Shown here: positions 28,074-41,000 of the stretch, piece after piece | How positions within the stretch are numbered: position 1 is the stretch's first letter | How the letters are laid out: each line of letters opens with the position of its first letter | DNA from: Candidatus Vicinibacter affinis | Lineage (GTDB): Bacteria; Bacteroidota; Bacteroidia; Chitinophagales; Saprospiraceae | Length of the DNA: 64,000 bases | Assembly: GCA_016714365.1 (NCBI GenBank) | Contig: JADJNH010000007.1 | Coordinates: forward strand, 372,001-436,000 | Direction: 5' to 3' | Program-made: the position numbers and the translations under genes | The notes under the pieces: generated by a model | The model's database searches: none | What the model saw: the letters and a program-made list of their open reading frames with translations, nothing else | What the model was told of the DNA's origin: nothing

Positions 28074-28754
28074 CTAAAATTGATATTGCAATCCAAGTTG
28101 TGCGGACAACGCATTTCGGCTGGTCCTGATGTCCAGGATTGGTTCATTGGTCAGGTCAGTAAACCCATGCAAATACTGAGTTCCTAAAGACATTCTCATG
28201 GATTCATTCAGTTTCCATTTTATGCCGGCTCCTATTACTCCACCCCACTCAAATTGTCTGAAATTTGAATTCCGCATATTGATGTCATAAGTTCCTAAAT
28301 TGAAGTCTACCAATAAACTGGCCCTGGTACGAATGTCTCCATCCACCGCAAGACTCATTTGTGGCCCTGCCTCCAAATAACCTTTGATCACGCCCTTTCC
28401 AAAATTATATTGAGCAAGTACAGGTAATTCGATAAAATGTAATTGAGTAATCGCTTTTAAATTAGCCGGAATGTCTACATCAAATATTTCAAAATCCAAA
28501 GACTGACTTGCAATAAAACCTGTTTTGTGGTAATACAACCCGGATTTGATGCTAAATGCATCTATTGGTGAAAAACTGGCAGAAAGTCCGGCTCTTATTC
28601 CCAAAAAAGGATCAGGGTCATTGATTAGACTACCTGTTCCTTTAATAGTCATATTGCTCACTGAAGGCCCCACTTCCACCCCCATTTGAAATTGTGCAAA
28701 CAAACTTTGAACAAACAAAGTAAATGTCAACATAGATAAAATCTTCTTTTTCAT
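28074..28754 (-). CDS. Outer-membrane beta-barrel protein (PorT/OMP_b-brl family)
   Basis: A 226-residue protein with a clear signal peptide (MKKKILSMLTFTLFVQSLFA) followed by amphipathic beta strands typical of small barrels: FQMGVEVGPSVSNM, IRAGLSASFS, IKSGLYYHKTG, LPVLAQYNFGKG, GVIGAGIKWKL, and a closing LSAQLGLQYQF with terminal Phe, the outer-membrane insertion signal. It is a single gene converging with mtaB. Its role is unknown. Confidence 0.85.
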   Translation of the reverse strand: MKKKILSMLTFTLFVQSLFAQFQMGVEVGPSVSNMTIKGTGSLINDPDPFLGIRAGLSASFSPIDAFSIKSGLYYHKTGFIASQSLDFEIFDVDIPANLKAITQLHFIELPVLAQYNFGKGVIKGYLEAGPQMSLAVDGDIRTRASLLVDFNLGTYDINMRNSNFRQFEWGGVIGAGIKWKLNESMRMSLGTQYLHGFTDLTNEPILDIRTSRNALSAQLGLQYQF

Positions 28755-29070
28755 TTTTTTGAATTTAATACTTTGACGAAAATTTCCTTCGAGAGATTAA
28801 AAACAGCGCGTTAAAATAATATTAGGAAAGTGTTAAATAATATTTGCATTCGAAACTGAAGATGAGGAATAAGCAATTGTAAAAATCAATTTTTAGTTTA
28901 TAAATTATTGGCAATGTCTAAAAACCAATAATTCATCCTAATGGAAATGATGCACATTAGAAGTGAAAGAACGTTCATTATCCGGGCGAGTTACTGTATT
29001 GTTAAATTAAAAACCCGGTAGAAATTTATTCCACCGGGTTTTAACTTTTAATCGCTTTAGAATTTCTCTT
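28755..29070. other. Intergenic region between barrel gene and adhesin
   Basis: 316 bp, AT-rich. It holds the terminator of the giant adhesin at 29010-29042 and presumably the promoter of the barrel gene; no TAnnTTTG box is evident. No ORF is supported. Confidence 0.5.
29010..29042 (-). terminator. Intrinsic terminator of the giant adhesin gene
   Basis: Perfect 10-bp stem AAAACCCGGT / ACCGGGTTTT with a 13-nt loop, 28 nt past the stop at 29071. On the minus strand it is followed by TAATTT, giving a run of five T including the stem end. Confidence 0.8.
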
Positions 29071-32000
29071 TTACCTGGAGACGGTAAATCTCTTATTAAT
29101 CAATCCATTGCTGGTTTTGATTTGAAGATTATATTGACCAGGGGTGAGTACAGATGTATTTATCAATTCACTGTACTTTCCAGCTTTCATATAATTTCCT
29201 CCAAATGGATTTACCAACACACTCTTGCCATTGTTGTCAAACACCCTCGATTCAAGTATGCCATTTTCAGATAATCCTATCTCCACTTTCAACAAATCGT
29301 CCACAGGATTCGGATAAATCTCCAAACTCAAATCTTTACCCCTTTGTACCTTAATGGAGATCACTTTACTGTAGTTGTACTTGCCGTCTCTGTCCACTTG
29401 TCTGATTCGGTAGTAATATACTCCTGATTGGTTTACATTCAAGTCATCCATTTCATAAGCATGTCTGGATGCTCCAGTCTCAGAGGATGCTTCCACCTGA
29501 CCAATCTCAGAAAAGTCTGATTCACTCTCATGTCTCCTTTCAACTATGAAATGTGAATTGTTGATTTCCAATCCCGTTGTCCAATCCAATTCAGTAAATT
29601 CTCCATTGTAATTTGCTTCAAAACTCAGCCACTCCAATGGAAGAACCTGATATACCAATCCTGCATCTATGGTCGGGAAGGCATCTCCGGTTTGTACACG
29701 ATACATTCGAGTTGTTCCGTAGCCGTTCGTTCCATCCACATCATTGTCCATGTTATCTGATCCAGCATGTGGTATCGTAAATCCAAAACTTACCGGCGCT
29801 GTGAATTTTACATAGTAATCTCCCTGCGCAACTCCATCCAACATATAAGTACCATCAAATCCAGAGGTGGCTTCACTTACCATCACTCCGGTTGGCGTAT
29901 AGGCTGCAATCTTAACTCCCTGCACAGGCTCTTCATTTCCATCCTGTATTCCATTAAAGTTGCGATCCAACCATACACGATCCCCTAAGGTCGCTTTATC
30001 CTGGAAGCCCGCTCCAACATTCAAGATCATATCACCACTCAGTACTGTAAATTTCCTGGTCGTGTTCACGCCAAATTCATGGCTGATGTCGCTGTCTTTA
30101 TCCGTATTGCCTCCTTTAAATGGCTCTGATGCCGCTAAATGTCCTGGTCTTTCAAATTTAACATGATACATGCCAGGCTTTATGCATGCGAATTTATAAT
30201 ATCCGTCATCCGATGGTGTCGATGGATTGACTGCAGTCCTTAAATTAGCAACAACAGCTCCGCTCATTGCATCCACTAAATACACATCTAGTCCATTCAA
30301 ACCATTTTCTGTCGGATCAAAAATTCCATCTTTGTCTTTGTCCAAGAATACTCTACCTCCGATCATGATACACTTATACAAACCAAGATCCCACGTTCTG
30401 TCATCTTCTCCCGGGCTGAGGTAAGTACTTGCTGTTGTTTGTGCTCCATTGCTTCCATCTACATCACTATCTTTTGTATCGCTACCTTGATTTGAAGTAG
30501 TTTGATTCCACATTGGATGCCATTCAAACTTAGCATAGTAATTTCCAGGCATCAGATATTCAAAAAGATACTTTCCAGTTGCATCAGTTGTAGTGGTTTT
30601 AACAGGCAGACGTGTATCTGCATCATACAGTGTCACTACAACATCTTTTATTCCTTCTTCACCAACTTCTTGAACACCGTCGGCATCTCTGTCATGCCAA
30701 ACATAATCACCATATTTCGCCAGTTCAACCAATCCTGCATCCCAGGTACTGTCTCTTTCTCCCCACTGCAAGAAAGTACATGCAGTAATACCACTTGGAC
30801 TCACATCGCTGTCTTTGGCATCGTTGCCACCCTTGTCTTTAAAAGTAAAGGCGCAATTAGGCATATTGATCGGCAATGGATCAAATCTCAGGAAGTAATT
30901 GTCAGACAATAAGAAGTCAAACTCATACTTACCATTTGCATCAGTAGTATCTTTCTTTACGATACTGCCATCTGCACACTTGTACAGGTACACATGTACA
31001 CCAGGTACTCCCGGCTCACCTGCATCCTGAACACCATCTCCATCCAGATCCTTCCATACAAAATCTCCGATCCATGCAGTAACTACTACCTTTTCTGGAT
31101 CATGATCATCAGAATCTTCATTTTCTACCTGTCCATTTCCATCAATTACATCATCCCACGGTTCATCATCATGGACTGCTCTTTCCCAGGCATCATCTGT
31201 GTTAGGTTTACTGTCTGCATCATCATTATCTCTTACGAGGTTAAATGTATCTCTCATTGTTCTGATCTCTGCATAGTTTTCCCAATCTGAAAGAGTAGGG
31301 TTGGCAGAAACTATCACTTTCAATTTCAAATGCAATTGTACACTGTCTTCCGGATACAATCTGGTACCATATGAATATTCCAATCTGGTGCCATTTACAC
31401 TCCAACCTCCATTTATAGCTGGTAGGAATTGGAAGCCTGCTGGAATATAATCATTAACACCGATAGAAGATGAAACAACATTTCCCTGATTGTGGAGACT
31501 AATAATAAAGTCCACTGTGTCCCCAGGAATATAATATGGTTTTTTACCAGGAATCCATTTTCTCAGGGCAAAATCTACAACAGGCGGATCAGCCGGATCA
31601 TGGTCGTCTTCATCAATCGGCGGATTTTCATCGATTTCTCCATCTTCCGGAGGCCCGTCATTATCTGGATCATCATCCGGATCACTGTCTATGTCATCGC
31701 CAGGGGTATTCGTTGTATCCGTCACTGTAATTATTTCTGCAAAGTTTTTCCACGCAGCTCTGTTGTACAAAGTAGGCCTAACCTTGAGCTTAATAACTAC
31801 CTTGGCACTATCTCCAGGAATAACCTTTGGTGTATAAATTGTTGTGGCAATTCTGGTTACTGGATTGTAAGTCCATGTAGGATTACTTGCCACATCAAAA
31901 TCGTATCCAGGAGCTAAATAATCAGCTATTTCAAAATTTTGAGCACTGATACTTCCCTGATTAAATACAGTAACTTCAAATGGAATTACCTGATTGTATT

Positions 32001-35000
32001 TAATTGGCAATGGTCCTATATAGTTTTTCCTAAGTGCAACGTCAAAAATTGGAACACCAGCAGGATCATGATCATCTTCTTCTCCTCCTTTATCGATACT
32101 GGTGATGTTGTCATCAGCTGCATCTCCTGGTTTGACTGCTAATTCAGCAGAACCATTTGATCCCGGACGACTATCTACATCAAATGTATTTACATTATTC
32201 CCCAATGAATCTTGTACATCTGTAATTTCGGCATAATTAATCCAATTTCTGTAACCACCAGCAGTATTCTCAAGTTTTAATGTGATGTTGATGTCAAATG
32301 AATCTGCAGATTGCAAAGTACCACTATAGGTATACACTGCCCCCTGTCCATTTACTGACCAACCCGGACTTGCAACAAATGAATATCCAACCGGTATATA
32401 ATCTTGAATCCTTACATTTTTCACAGATTCATTTCCTTGATTGTATACCCGCAATCTGAACACTATATTTTGTCCATAACTATAAGGTTGAGGTGTAACA
32501 ACAGTTTTCTTTAATGCCAAATCATACAACTTAACATATTCCGGATCATTATCATCCTCATCTCCTGCGGCATTCGTATCTCCTATGATACCATTTCCTG
32601 CACCATTCAGAATGTCATCGCTTCCAGGGAAATTTCCACCTTCACTATCCGGAATCGCTGATCCTCCTGGATCATTATTAAATACTGCATCCGGATTAGA
32701 GTCAATGTCATTGATTCCCACTTCATCTGCAACAGGATTGTCGGCACTGATCTCTATTTCTACGGTCCATGCATGTTTTCCAGTTGCTGGTTGTGAGGTA
32801 AGTACCAAATTGTACATATCCATTTCACCAGGCTTTATCGTATCCGTTACAGGTACAATATAAGTAGCTATTCTGGTGATGTTGTTGTAACTCCATCCTG
32901 CATTTGGTCCCGCTGTAAAAGCAAATCCCGCAGGCACAAGAACACTTAATGTGTATCCAGCACTGTTGATATTACCCTGATTCTTAACCTTGATTGGGAA
33001 ATTGATCAACTCGCCATAACTGCTGATTCTGTCAACACTATTCTCTATGATAGTTGCCAAGTCAAAAACCCATGGTCCAGCAGGATCGTGATCGTCCTGT
33101 GAGCCAATTCCACTATCAGATATACTTGATATATCATCATCTCCAGGTTTACCAGGGATAACATTTTGTTCATTTGTTGTATTTGATCCAGGGTCACTGT
33201 CCACATCATCTCCAGGTACTCCGTTTTGATCATTTGCTCCTATAATTTCTGCATAGTTTGCCCATGATTTCAACGATGGAACTGCTACCATGTTAAAGGT
33301 CAAATTCAATGTTATCGTTCTGCTTCCACCTGGTTGGATCGTATCTGTTATGGTCTTGTTGACCATAGGGGATGCTCCAGTCCAGCCATTGTTTGGTGAG
33401 AAACTATATCCTTCAGGTATATAATCTTTTACCTGAATGTCCTTAGCAGTCACATTACCCTGATTAAACACTGTAATTTCAAAAGTATGTGTCTGACCAT
33501 AGGTGTATGGTCCTGTAGCAGGAGTTACTAATTTCTTAATCAATGCAAGGTCAAATACTTTTACATATTCCGGATCATTGTCATCCTCATCTCCTGCGGC
33601 ATTGGTATCTCCTATGGTACCATTTCCTGCACCATTCAGAATGTCATCGCTTCCAGGGAAATTTCCACCTTCACTATCCGGAATAGGCGATCCACCCGGA
33701 TCATTATTAAATACTGCATCCGGATTGGAGTCTATGTCATTGATTCCCACTTCATCTGCAACAGGATTGTCGGCACTGATCTCTATTTCTACGGTCCACG
33801 CATCTTTTCCGTTGGATGGCTGAGAGGTAAGTACTAAATTGTACATATCCATTTCACCAGGCTTAATCGTATCTGTTACCGGTACTACATAAGTGGCTAT
33901 TCTGGTTAAGCTATTGTAACTCCATCCTGCGTTTGGTCCCGCTGTAAAAGCAAATCCCGCAGGCACAAGAACACTTAAAGTGTATCCTGCACTGTTGATA
34001 TTACCCTGATTCTTAACCTTGATTGGGAAATTGATCAACTCGCCATAACTGCTTACATTATCTACACTGTTTTCAATGATCGTGGCAAGGTCAAAAACCC
34101 ATGGTCCTGCAGGATCGTGATCGTCCTGTGAGCCAAGTCCACTATCAGATGTACTTGCTATATCATCATCTCCTGGTTTACCAGGGATAATATTTTGTTC
34201 ATTTGTTGTATTTGATCCAGGGTCACTGTCTACATCATCTCCAGGCACTCCGTTTAAATCATTTGCTCCTGCAATTTCTGCATAGTTTGCCCATGATTTC
34301 AACGATGGAACTGCTACCATGTTAAAGGTCAAATTCAAGGTCATCGTTCTACTGCCACCTGGTTGGATGGTATCTGTTATGGTCTTGCTGACTGTCGGGA
34401 ATGCTCCAGTCCAGCCATTGTTTGGTGAGAAACTATATCCTTCAGGTATATAATCTTTTACCTGAATGTCCTTAGCAGTCACATTACCCTGATTGAACAC
34501 TGTTATTTCAAAAGTATGTGTCTGACCATAGGTGTATGGTCCTGTAGCAGGAGTTACTAATTTCTTACGCAATGCAAGGTCAAAAATACTTATGATCGCA
34601 GGATCATGATCATCCTCATCTACAGGAGGGGCCTTCGTAACTTCATCGTCAGTCGGACCACCTGGTTCTCCACCATCATCGTTGGTTGGATCATCATCAG
34701 GATCACTGTCAAAATCATTACCCGATACTCCTAATGAATCTTGAGCAGATTTAATTTCTGCAAAATTTGTGTAAGCATCAGAAGAAGATGCATTTGCTAT
34801 TAATCTTAAACGGATAGTTACATCGATACTCTGTCCAGGCGTTAGAGGCCCCGCTATTGTTCTGGTTGCTTGTCTATTTCCAGCTGAGTAAGTCCATCCG
34901 GCATTTACACCGCCTGCTATAAACTGATACCCTGCAGGGACATAATCCACCACTGAAATATTCTTAGCGGTTAAATTTCCTTGATTAAAAACGGTTATTT

Positions 35001-38000
35001 TAAAATCAATATCCTGTCCGTATGTATATGGTCCGCCAGTGACTACTGTTTTACGTAGTGCAAGGTCAAAAATATTGACACCTGCCGGATCATGATCATC
35101 CTGATCACCTGCTTTGGTGATATCTGTGATATTATTATCATTTGGACTTCCTGGTGTAACAGCTGTCTCCCCAGGGGTATTTCCATTTGGATCACTATCT
35201 ACATCTTGAGCGGAAACATCAGTTCCATTAACTGATTGCATACTTTTAATCTCACTATAATTTATCCAATTGGTGTACCCACCTGAAGTTCCTGCTAATC
35301 TTAATTTCAAGATAACTTCAAAATTATCTCCCGGATTTAATTGAGGAGCATGTGTGTGCGTCACCAATGGATGTGAACCACTCCATATACCTGCATTGTC
35401 TCCGGCATTGTATGTATAACCAATAGGAATATAATCATTGACTACTACATTTTTTACCGGTAGAGTTCCCTGATTGTATACCGTAATTTTAAAATCAACC
35501 ACTTGACCAACACTATATGGCCCAGCTGTTGATGTCACTTTTATCAAAGCAAGATCATACACATTAATCATAGCTGGATCATGATCATCTTCATCGATCG
35601 TACCATCATCATCTATTAAATTATCAGTAGGCCCTCCAGGTTCTCCTCCAATATCATTAATTGGATTATCATCAGGATTACTGTCAATGTCTCCTCTAGT
35701 AGCCCCTAAACTATCTTGTGCAGATTTAATCTCACTAAAGTTTATGTAAGCAGTACTACTTCCTGGATTTGCAATCGTTCTTAGACGAATAGTGATATCT
35801 AAACTATCACCAGGTTTTAATGGACCCGCCACAATTCTAGATGCCTGTGACAATCCTGCAGAATAGCTCCATGCAACATTCACTCCTCCTGCAATAAATT
35901 GAAATCCTGCTGGAACATAATCTACGACATTGATATTTTGTGCCGTAACGTTTCCTTGATTAAATATTCTAATATTAAAATCAATGTCTTGTCCATATCC
36001 ATAAGGAGCCGGTGTAATAACAGTTTTTCTTAACGCAAGGTCAAATATCTCTCCGAACATTATTCCAGGTCCTGCAGGATCGTGATCATCCTCTTCTCCT
36101 CCTTTATTAGTGCTGGAAATGTTATTATCATTGATTCTTCCCGGCAATACTGCTCTTTCCAATGGTCCATCACTGCCTACTTGACTATCAATGTCATCAT
36201 TAGACCTATCAACATTGTTCAAATCTTTGCTTGAGACAATCTCTGAATAATTGATCCATTTACGGAAACCACCAGAAGTATTTTCTAATGTGAGTACAAG
36301 GTCAACAAAGGCACTGTCACCTGGAACAATTGGTCCAGCTATCGTGTAATTAACATTTGGGTATACTCCAACCCATCCCGGATTTAATCCTGCAGAAAAG
36401 GAGTAACCCGTTGGTATGTAATCTGCAATTTTAACATCCTTGGCTGTTTCATTGCCTTGGTTATAAACCCATATTCTAAAAGTTAATGGATTATTGTATT
36501 CAATAGAACCAGACACAAAAACTTTCTTTAATGCTAGATCCCATATTTTAATAGCTGCTGGATCATTGTCATCCTCATCTTGTTGTGGATCATTTTTTCC
36601 ATCCTCATTTATTTCATTATCATCGGCACCATCAATAACCACATCATTGTCATCATCAGGATCCATGTTGAATTTACTGTCAATGTCTTCGGTTTGTGTA
36701 TTATTTTTATCATCTTTAGCCGTTTTTATTTCAGCCTCATTATACCATGCTCTGTCTAAAGGATTACTTCCTGGTTGAACCACTAAATTTATGGTAACAT
36801 TGACGCTTGATCCTGGATTAATACTAGGAATGGTTGTTGTTGCCATCCCAATTCCATTGGTCCATATAGCGTTTCCTGGTCCAAATGTAAATCCAGAAGG
36901 AATATAATCCACCACAACAACATCACGGGCCTGGATACTACCCTGATTATAAACTGTGATGACAAATGGTACCACGCTACCGTATTGGAAAGGACCATTG
37001 GCTGTTGTTGTTTTCTTTAAAGCAAGGTCAAATACTTCAATACCTGCAGGATCATGGTCGTCTTCATCTTCCTCTGGATTATTTTTTCCATCTTCTGTGA
37101 TGACGTTATCATCCGGACTTCCAGGTTTTACCGCATTTTCTTTTATAGAATTAGAATATGGATCACTGTCGATATCCTCGTCTGAAACTTCATCTGTACC
37201 TATAAATGCTTTTTTAATTTCAGCAAAATTGATCCAGTCAAAACTTCCACCCGAACTTGCAACCATGCGCAAGGTCAAATCTATTGTTTTAGATGCACCA
37301 GGATTTAAAACACCTGGTAATGTTCCTTCCAATTCATTGGCGGAAACTATCGTCCAATTAGGATCTCCTCCTTCATATTTTAATCCGGCAGGTAAGTAAT
37401 CAGCTACCTTGACATTCTCAACAGCAGTATTGCCTTGATTGAAAACAGTTATTCTAAATGTGATATTATCACCGTATTTATAAGATCCAGCAGGATTCAG
37501 TATAACTTTCCTTAGTGCTAAATCTATAATTTTTATATCGGCACAAACCGTATCCCGTTGATCAGGAATTCCATCATCATTTACATCAAGAGTCGTTCGA
37601 TTAAATAATCCTTCTCCACTTTGCGGTACGTTTGGATTATTTGTCCCACAAGGCGTATAGATCTCGTCGCCCACACTTGCAGTTGCAACTAAATCAATTT
37701 TCACCTGTAATTTAACTTGGTATGTGTGTGTCGTTTGCTTTATAATATTTTGGTCATTTGCAAGATTCCACGGTCCAGATAAAGTTAATCCTATAGGTCC
37801 GGGATTGGCCGGATTGCCTGGTGCAGTTGAGGTATATTGAGCAGACAATACTTCAAAATCATTTTCTAATCCTGGTATGTCATTCAGAGTATATTTACCT
37901 GTAGCAAAACCACTATTGGTGACAGTTATAGTATACGTCACATCATAAGTATTTGGACCTTGTTTAACGACCACTGGACCAGACTTTACATGATTGATAA

Positions 38001-41000
38001 TCGGCAATTCTCCACAAGCTTCATCCCGTTCATCATTAAAATCATTGGGTGTATCGAGTATGGACAAATTATATAAACCGTTTTCCGGAATATAATCTCC
38101 CGGTGTAACTTCGGCGCAAGGTTTGTAAGAGCCATCTCCTCCTGGAGGAGGCGTTCCTGCAAGATTTAAGGTAACAGAAACTGTTAAATTGTAAACATGG
38201 ACTTCTACATCCGTTATGTTTTGATTCACTGCTAAATCATATCTGTTATTACCATCTGATGGCGGCACGATTGTACCTGGATTACCTGGATTTCCAACAG
38301 CATTGGTGCTATACTTTATGGCATTAACCACTACGTCTTTATCAAATGCCAATGAATCTTTTAAATTATATTTTCCAATTCCGGTACCAATATTGTCTAC
38401 TGTGATTTTAAAAGCAACATCATAAGTATTCAAACCTGTTTGCGTGACACTTACAAATTCTTTGAAATGAGTTACGACTGCGCAACCAATCACTTGAACA
38501 GTATAAGTTGCAGTACTAGTACAACCTGTCTGCTTATCCGTAACCGTCACAAAGTAATCGTTTGTTATCAAAACATTATTAATGGTTGCAGTTTGATTGG
38601 TTCCAAGACCTGCACTCCATTGATAGTTATAATCACTTGGTAATTTTGGACCAGGATTGGCCGTCAAGGTCACATTATCTCCTATACAATTTGGATTCGG
38701 ACCTGTAATATTTACAGTAGGGCCTCCTTCATTGATGATACTTGTGGAGAAAGTTCCAGTACATCCATTATTATCTGTAACAGTTACGGTATAAGTACCT
38801 GCGGCAAGACCTGTAGCAGTGTTGCCTGTTTGTTGTGGTGAAGTATTCCATAAATAAGAATATGGCGATACCCCTCCGCTGGTTGTCACTGTGATTGAGC
38901 CATTTTTCATACCACACTGTTCATTGGTTTTTCCAACCAAACTTGGTGTTGGGTTATTATTTACTTTCACTAATACTTGAGCTGTATCCTTACAACCTTT
39001 GGAATCAGTCACAATGACTTGATAAATTTGATCAGCAGTAGGTGAAGCATCTGGATTTTGGCAAGTTGTGCATGAAAGTCCGGTAGATGGACTCCATAGA
39101 TAACTATAACTAGGGGTGCCTCCTGATGTAATCGCTGTTAAATTTACTTTTGCCCCCTGGCAGATGACCGGATTCAATGGTGTAATGGTTACTTGAGGTT
39201 TAGGATTGACCAGTACGTCGACTGAATTGGATGCTGTACAACCATTGCCATCGGTTACCACCACAGTATAAGTCGTTGTCGAACCTGGACTAACTGTAAC
39301 TTCTGAAGTAGTCATACCACCCGGTGACCAACTATAAGAGATGGGGGCTGTCCCTCCGGTTGCATTTGCTGTTAATGTAACTGATCCTCCAGCACAAATT
39401 GGGCTGGCTCCTGTAATATTTACAGAAGGTCCAGCTACGGTTCCAACAGTACCAGTGGCTGAACGAGAACAACCTGAAATGTCAGTCACAGTCACAGTAT
39501 AACTGCCCGGAGACAAACCTGTGATGGTCTGGGTATTTCCTCCATTGGACCATGCATAAGAATATGGCGGTGCACCTCCAGTTGGATTTGCAGTTGCTTC
39601 ACCAATTTTTTTACTACATATATCCGGTTTTGTAGTTACATTCACCTGAATATCATTAGGAGTTGCGTTTATCGTTATAGTATTGGTCCCCGTGCAACCA
39701 TTTATATCAGTAATAGTAACAATGTAAGTGCTCGAAGGTGCTGATGGCGTAACCTGAATGGGATTTCCACTCTGCCCGGTACTCCAGGTAAATGTATAAG
39801 GTGTTGTTCCTCCACTTCCAACAGCGGTTAAAATAACTTTTGTCCCTTCACAAACATTGTTCTTATCCGAACTCACAGTCACAGATGGACTTGGGACTGG
39901 ACTAATGGTCACTTGGGAAGTAGCCGTACAACCAGTGGTTGTGTTGGTAACAGTCAAAGTATAAGTACCTGCTCCCACATTAATGCATCGCGTTGTCTCC
40001 AATGTACTCCAACTGTAAGTAATATTTACGGCAGGAGCTTGTTTTGCACAGATTTGAGTCGTTAAGGCCCCATTACACAATCCGGTGGCTCCTGTAATAC
40101 TGCCGTCTGGAAGATCGTTGACTGTTACAGTCACTTGTCTAGAACCAGAACAAGCATTTATTCCATTATCTCCGTTCTCAGTTGTACTAACGATTAGTGT
40201 ATAGGTCGTAGTAGTAGTAGGATTCGCTGTAGGATTTGCACAATTTGTACATGATAAACCAGTAGCTGGAGACCATAAATAAGACAAAGGAGGATTTCCA
40301 CCAGTGATGGTTGGACTTAATACCACACTCTGACCTCTGCAAATAGCCACATTGGTTAAACTTACTGAAGGTGTATCGCAAATTTTAAAAGTTTGGGTAA
40401 AATCTGATTCACATCCCAAACTGTCTTTAATATTTACAGTGTAGTTAAACATACCTGCTGTAGACGGGCAAATAACAGCGTTATAAGCTACCGAATTACC
40501 ATTTGGATCTTTCCAATTGACATTATGTGATCCAATTAAACCACTTGGAATCGGACAATTAAATAATGTGTCTAATTTTATACAAGATCCCAGACATTTC
40601 TTAATGCTATTATCACCCAGTTCAGCTTTAACTAAACAACAAAAATCAAATTGGTCAAACTTAAAATCGACAGAAATAAAGTTTGTGTTCATAAACAAAG
40701 ATATTTTGTCGATATCACACCAATTGAACCCATTGGCCACAGTAAAATCAAGCAATGCAAACTCTTCATCATAGTCACCAAATGCGGATCCAGGCATATT
40801 TCTGGAAATAGTACCGGTGTTTCCGCTACCATCTGTTATAGTCACAGTCATTGTCACACCAGATTGATCGGCAAAATAATTATAAAGTCTAAATCCAGCG
40901 GTAGCATCTGGGACACCATTGGGGTCGAGGCAGTCACAGATTCCATCCCAATTTAATTGATCTGCTCCGGTACCACCATAGACCAATTCTGTATTGGATT

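Noticed and set aside
30502..31917. Several plus-strand ORFs of 90-141 codons inside the adhesin
   Set aside because: Antisense shadows of the repetitive, biased adhesin sequence.
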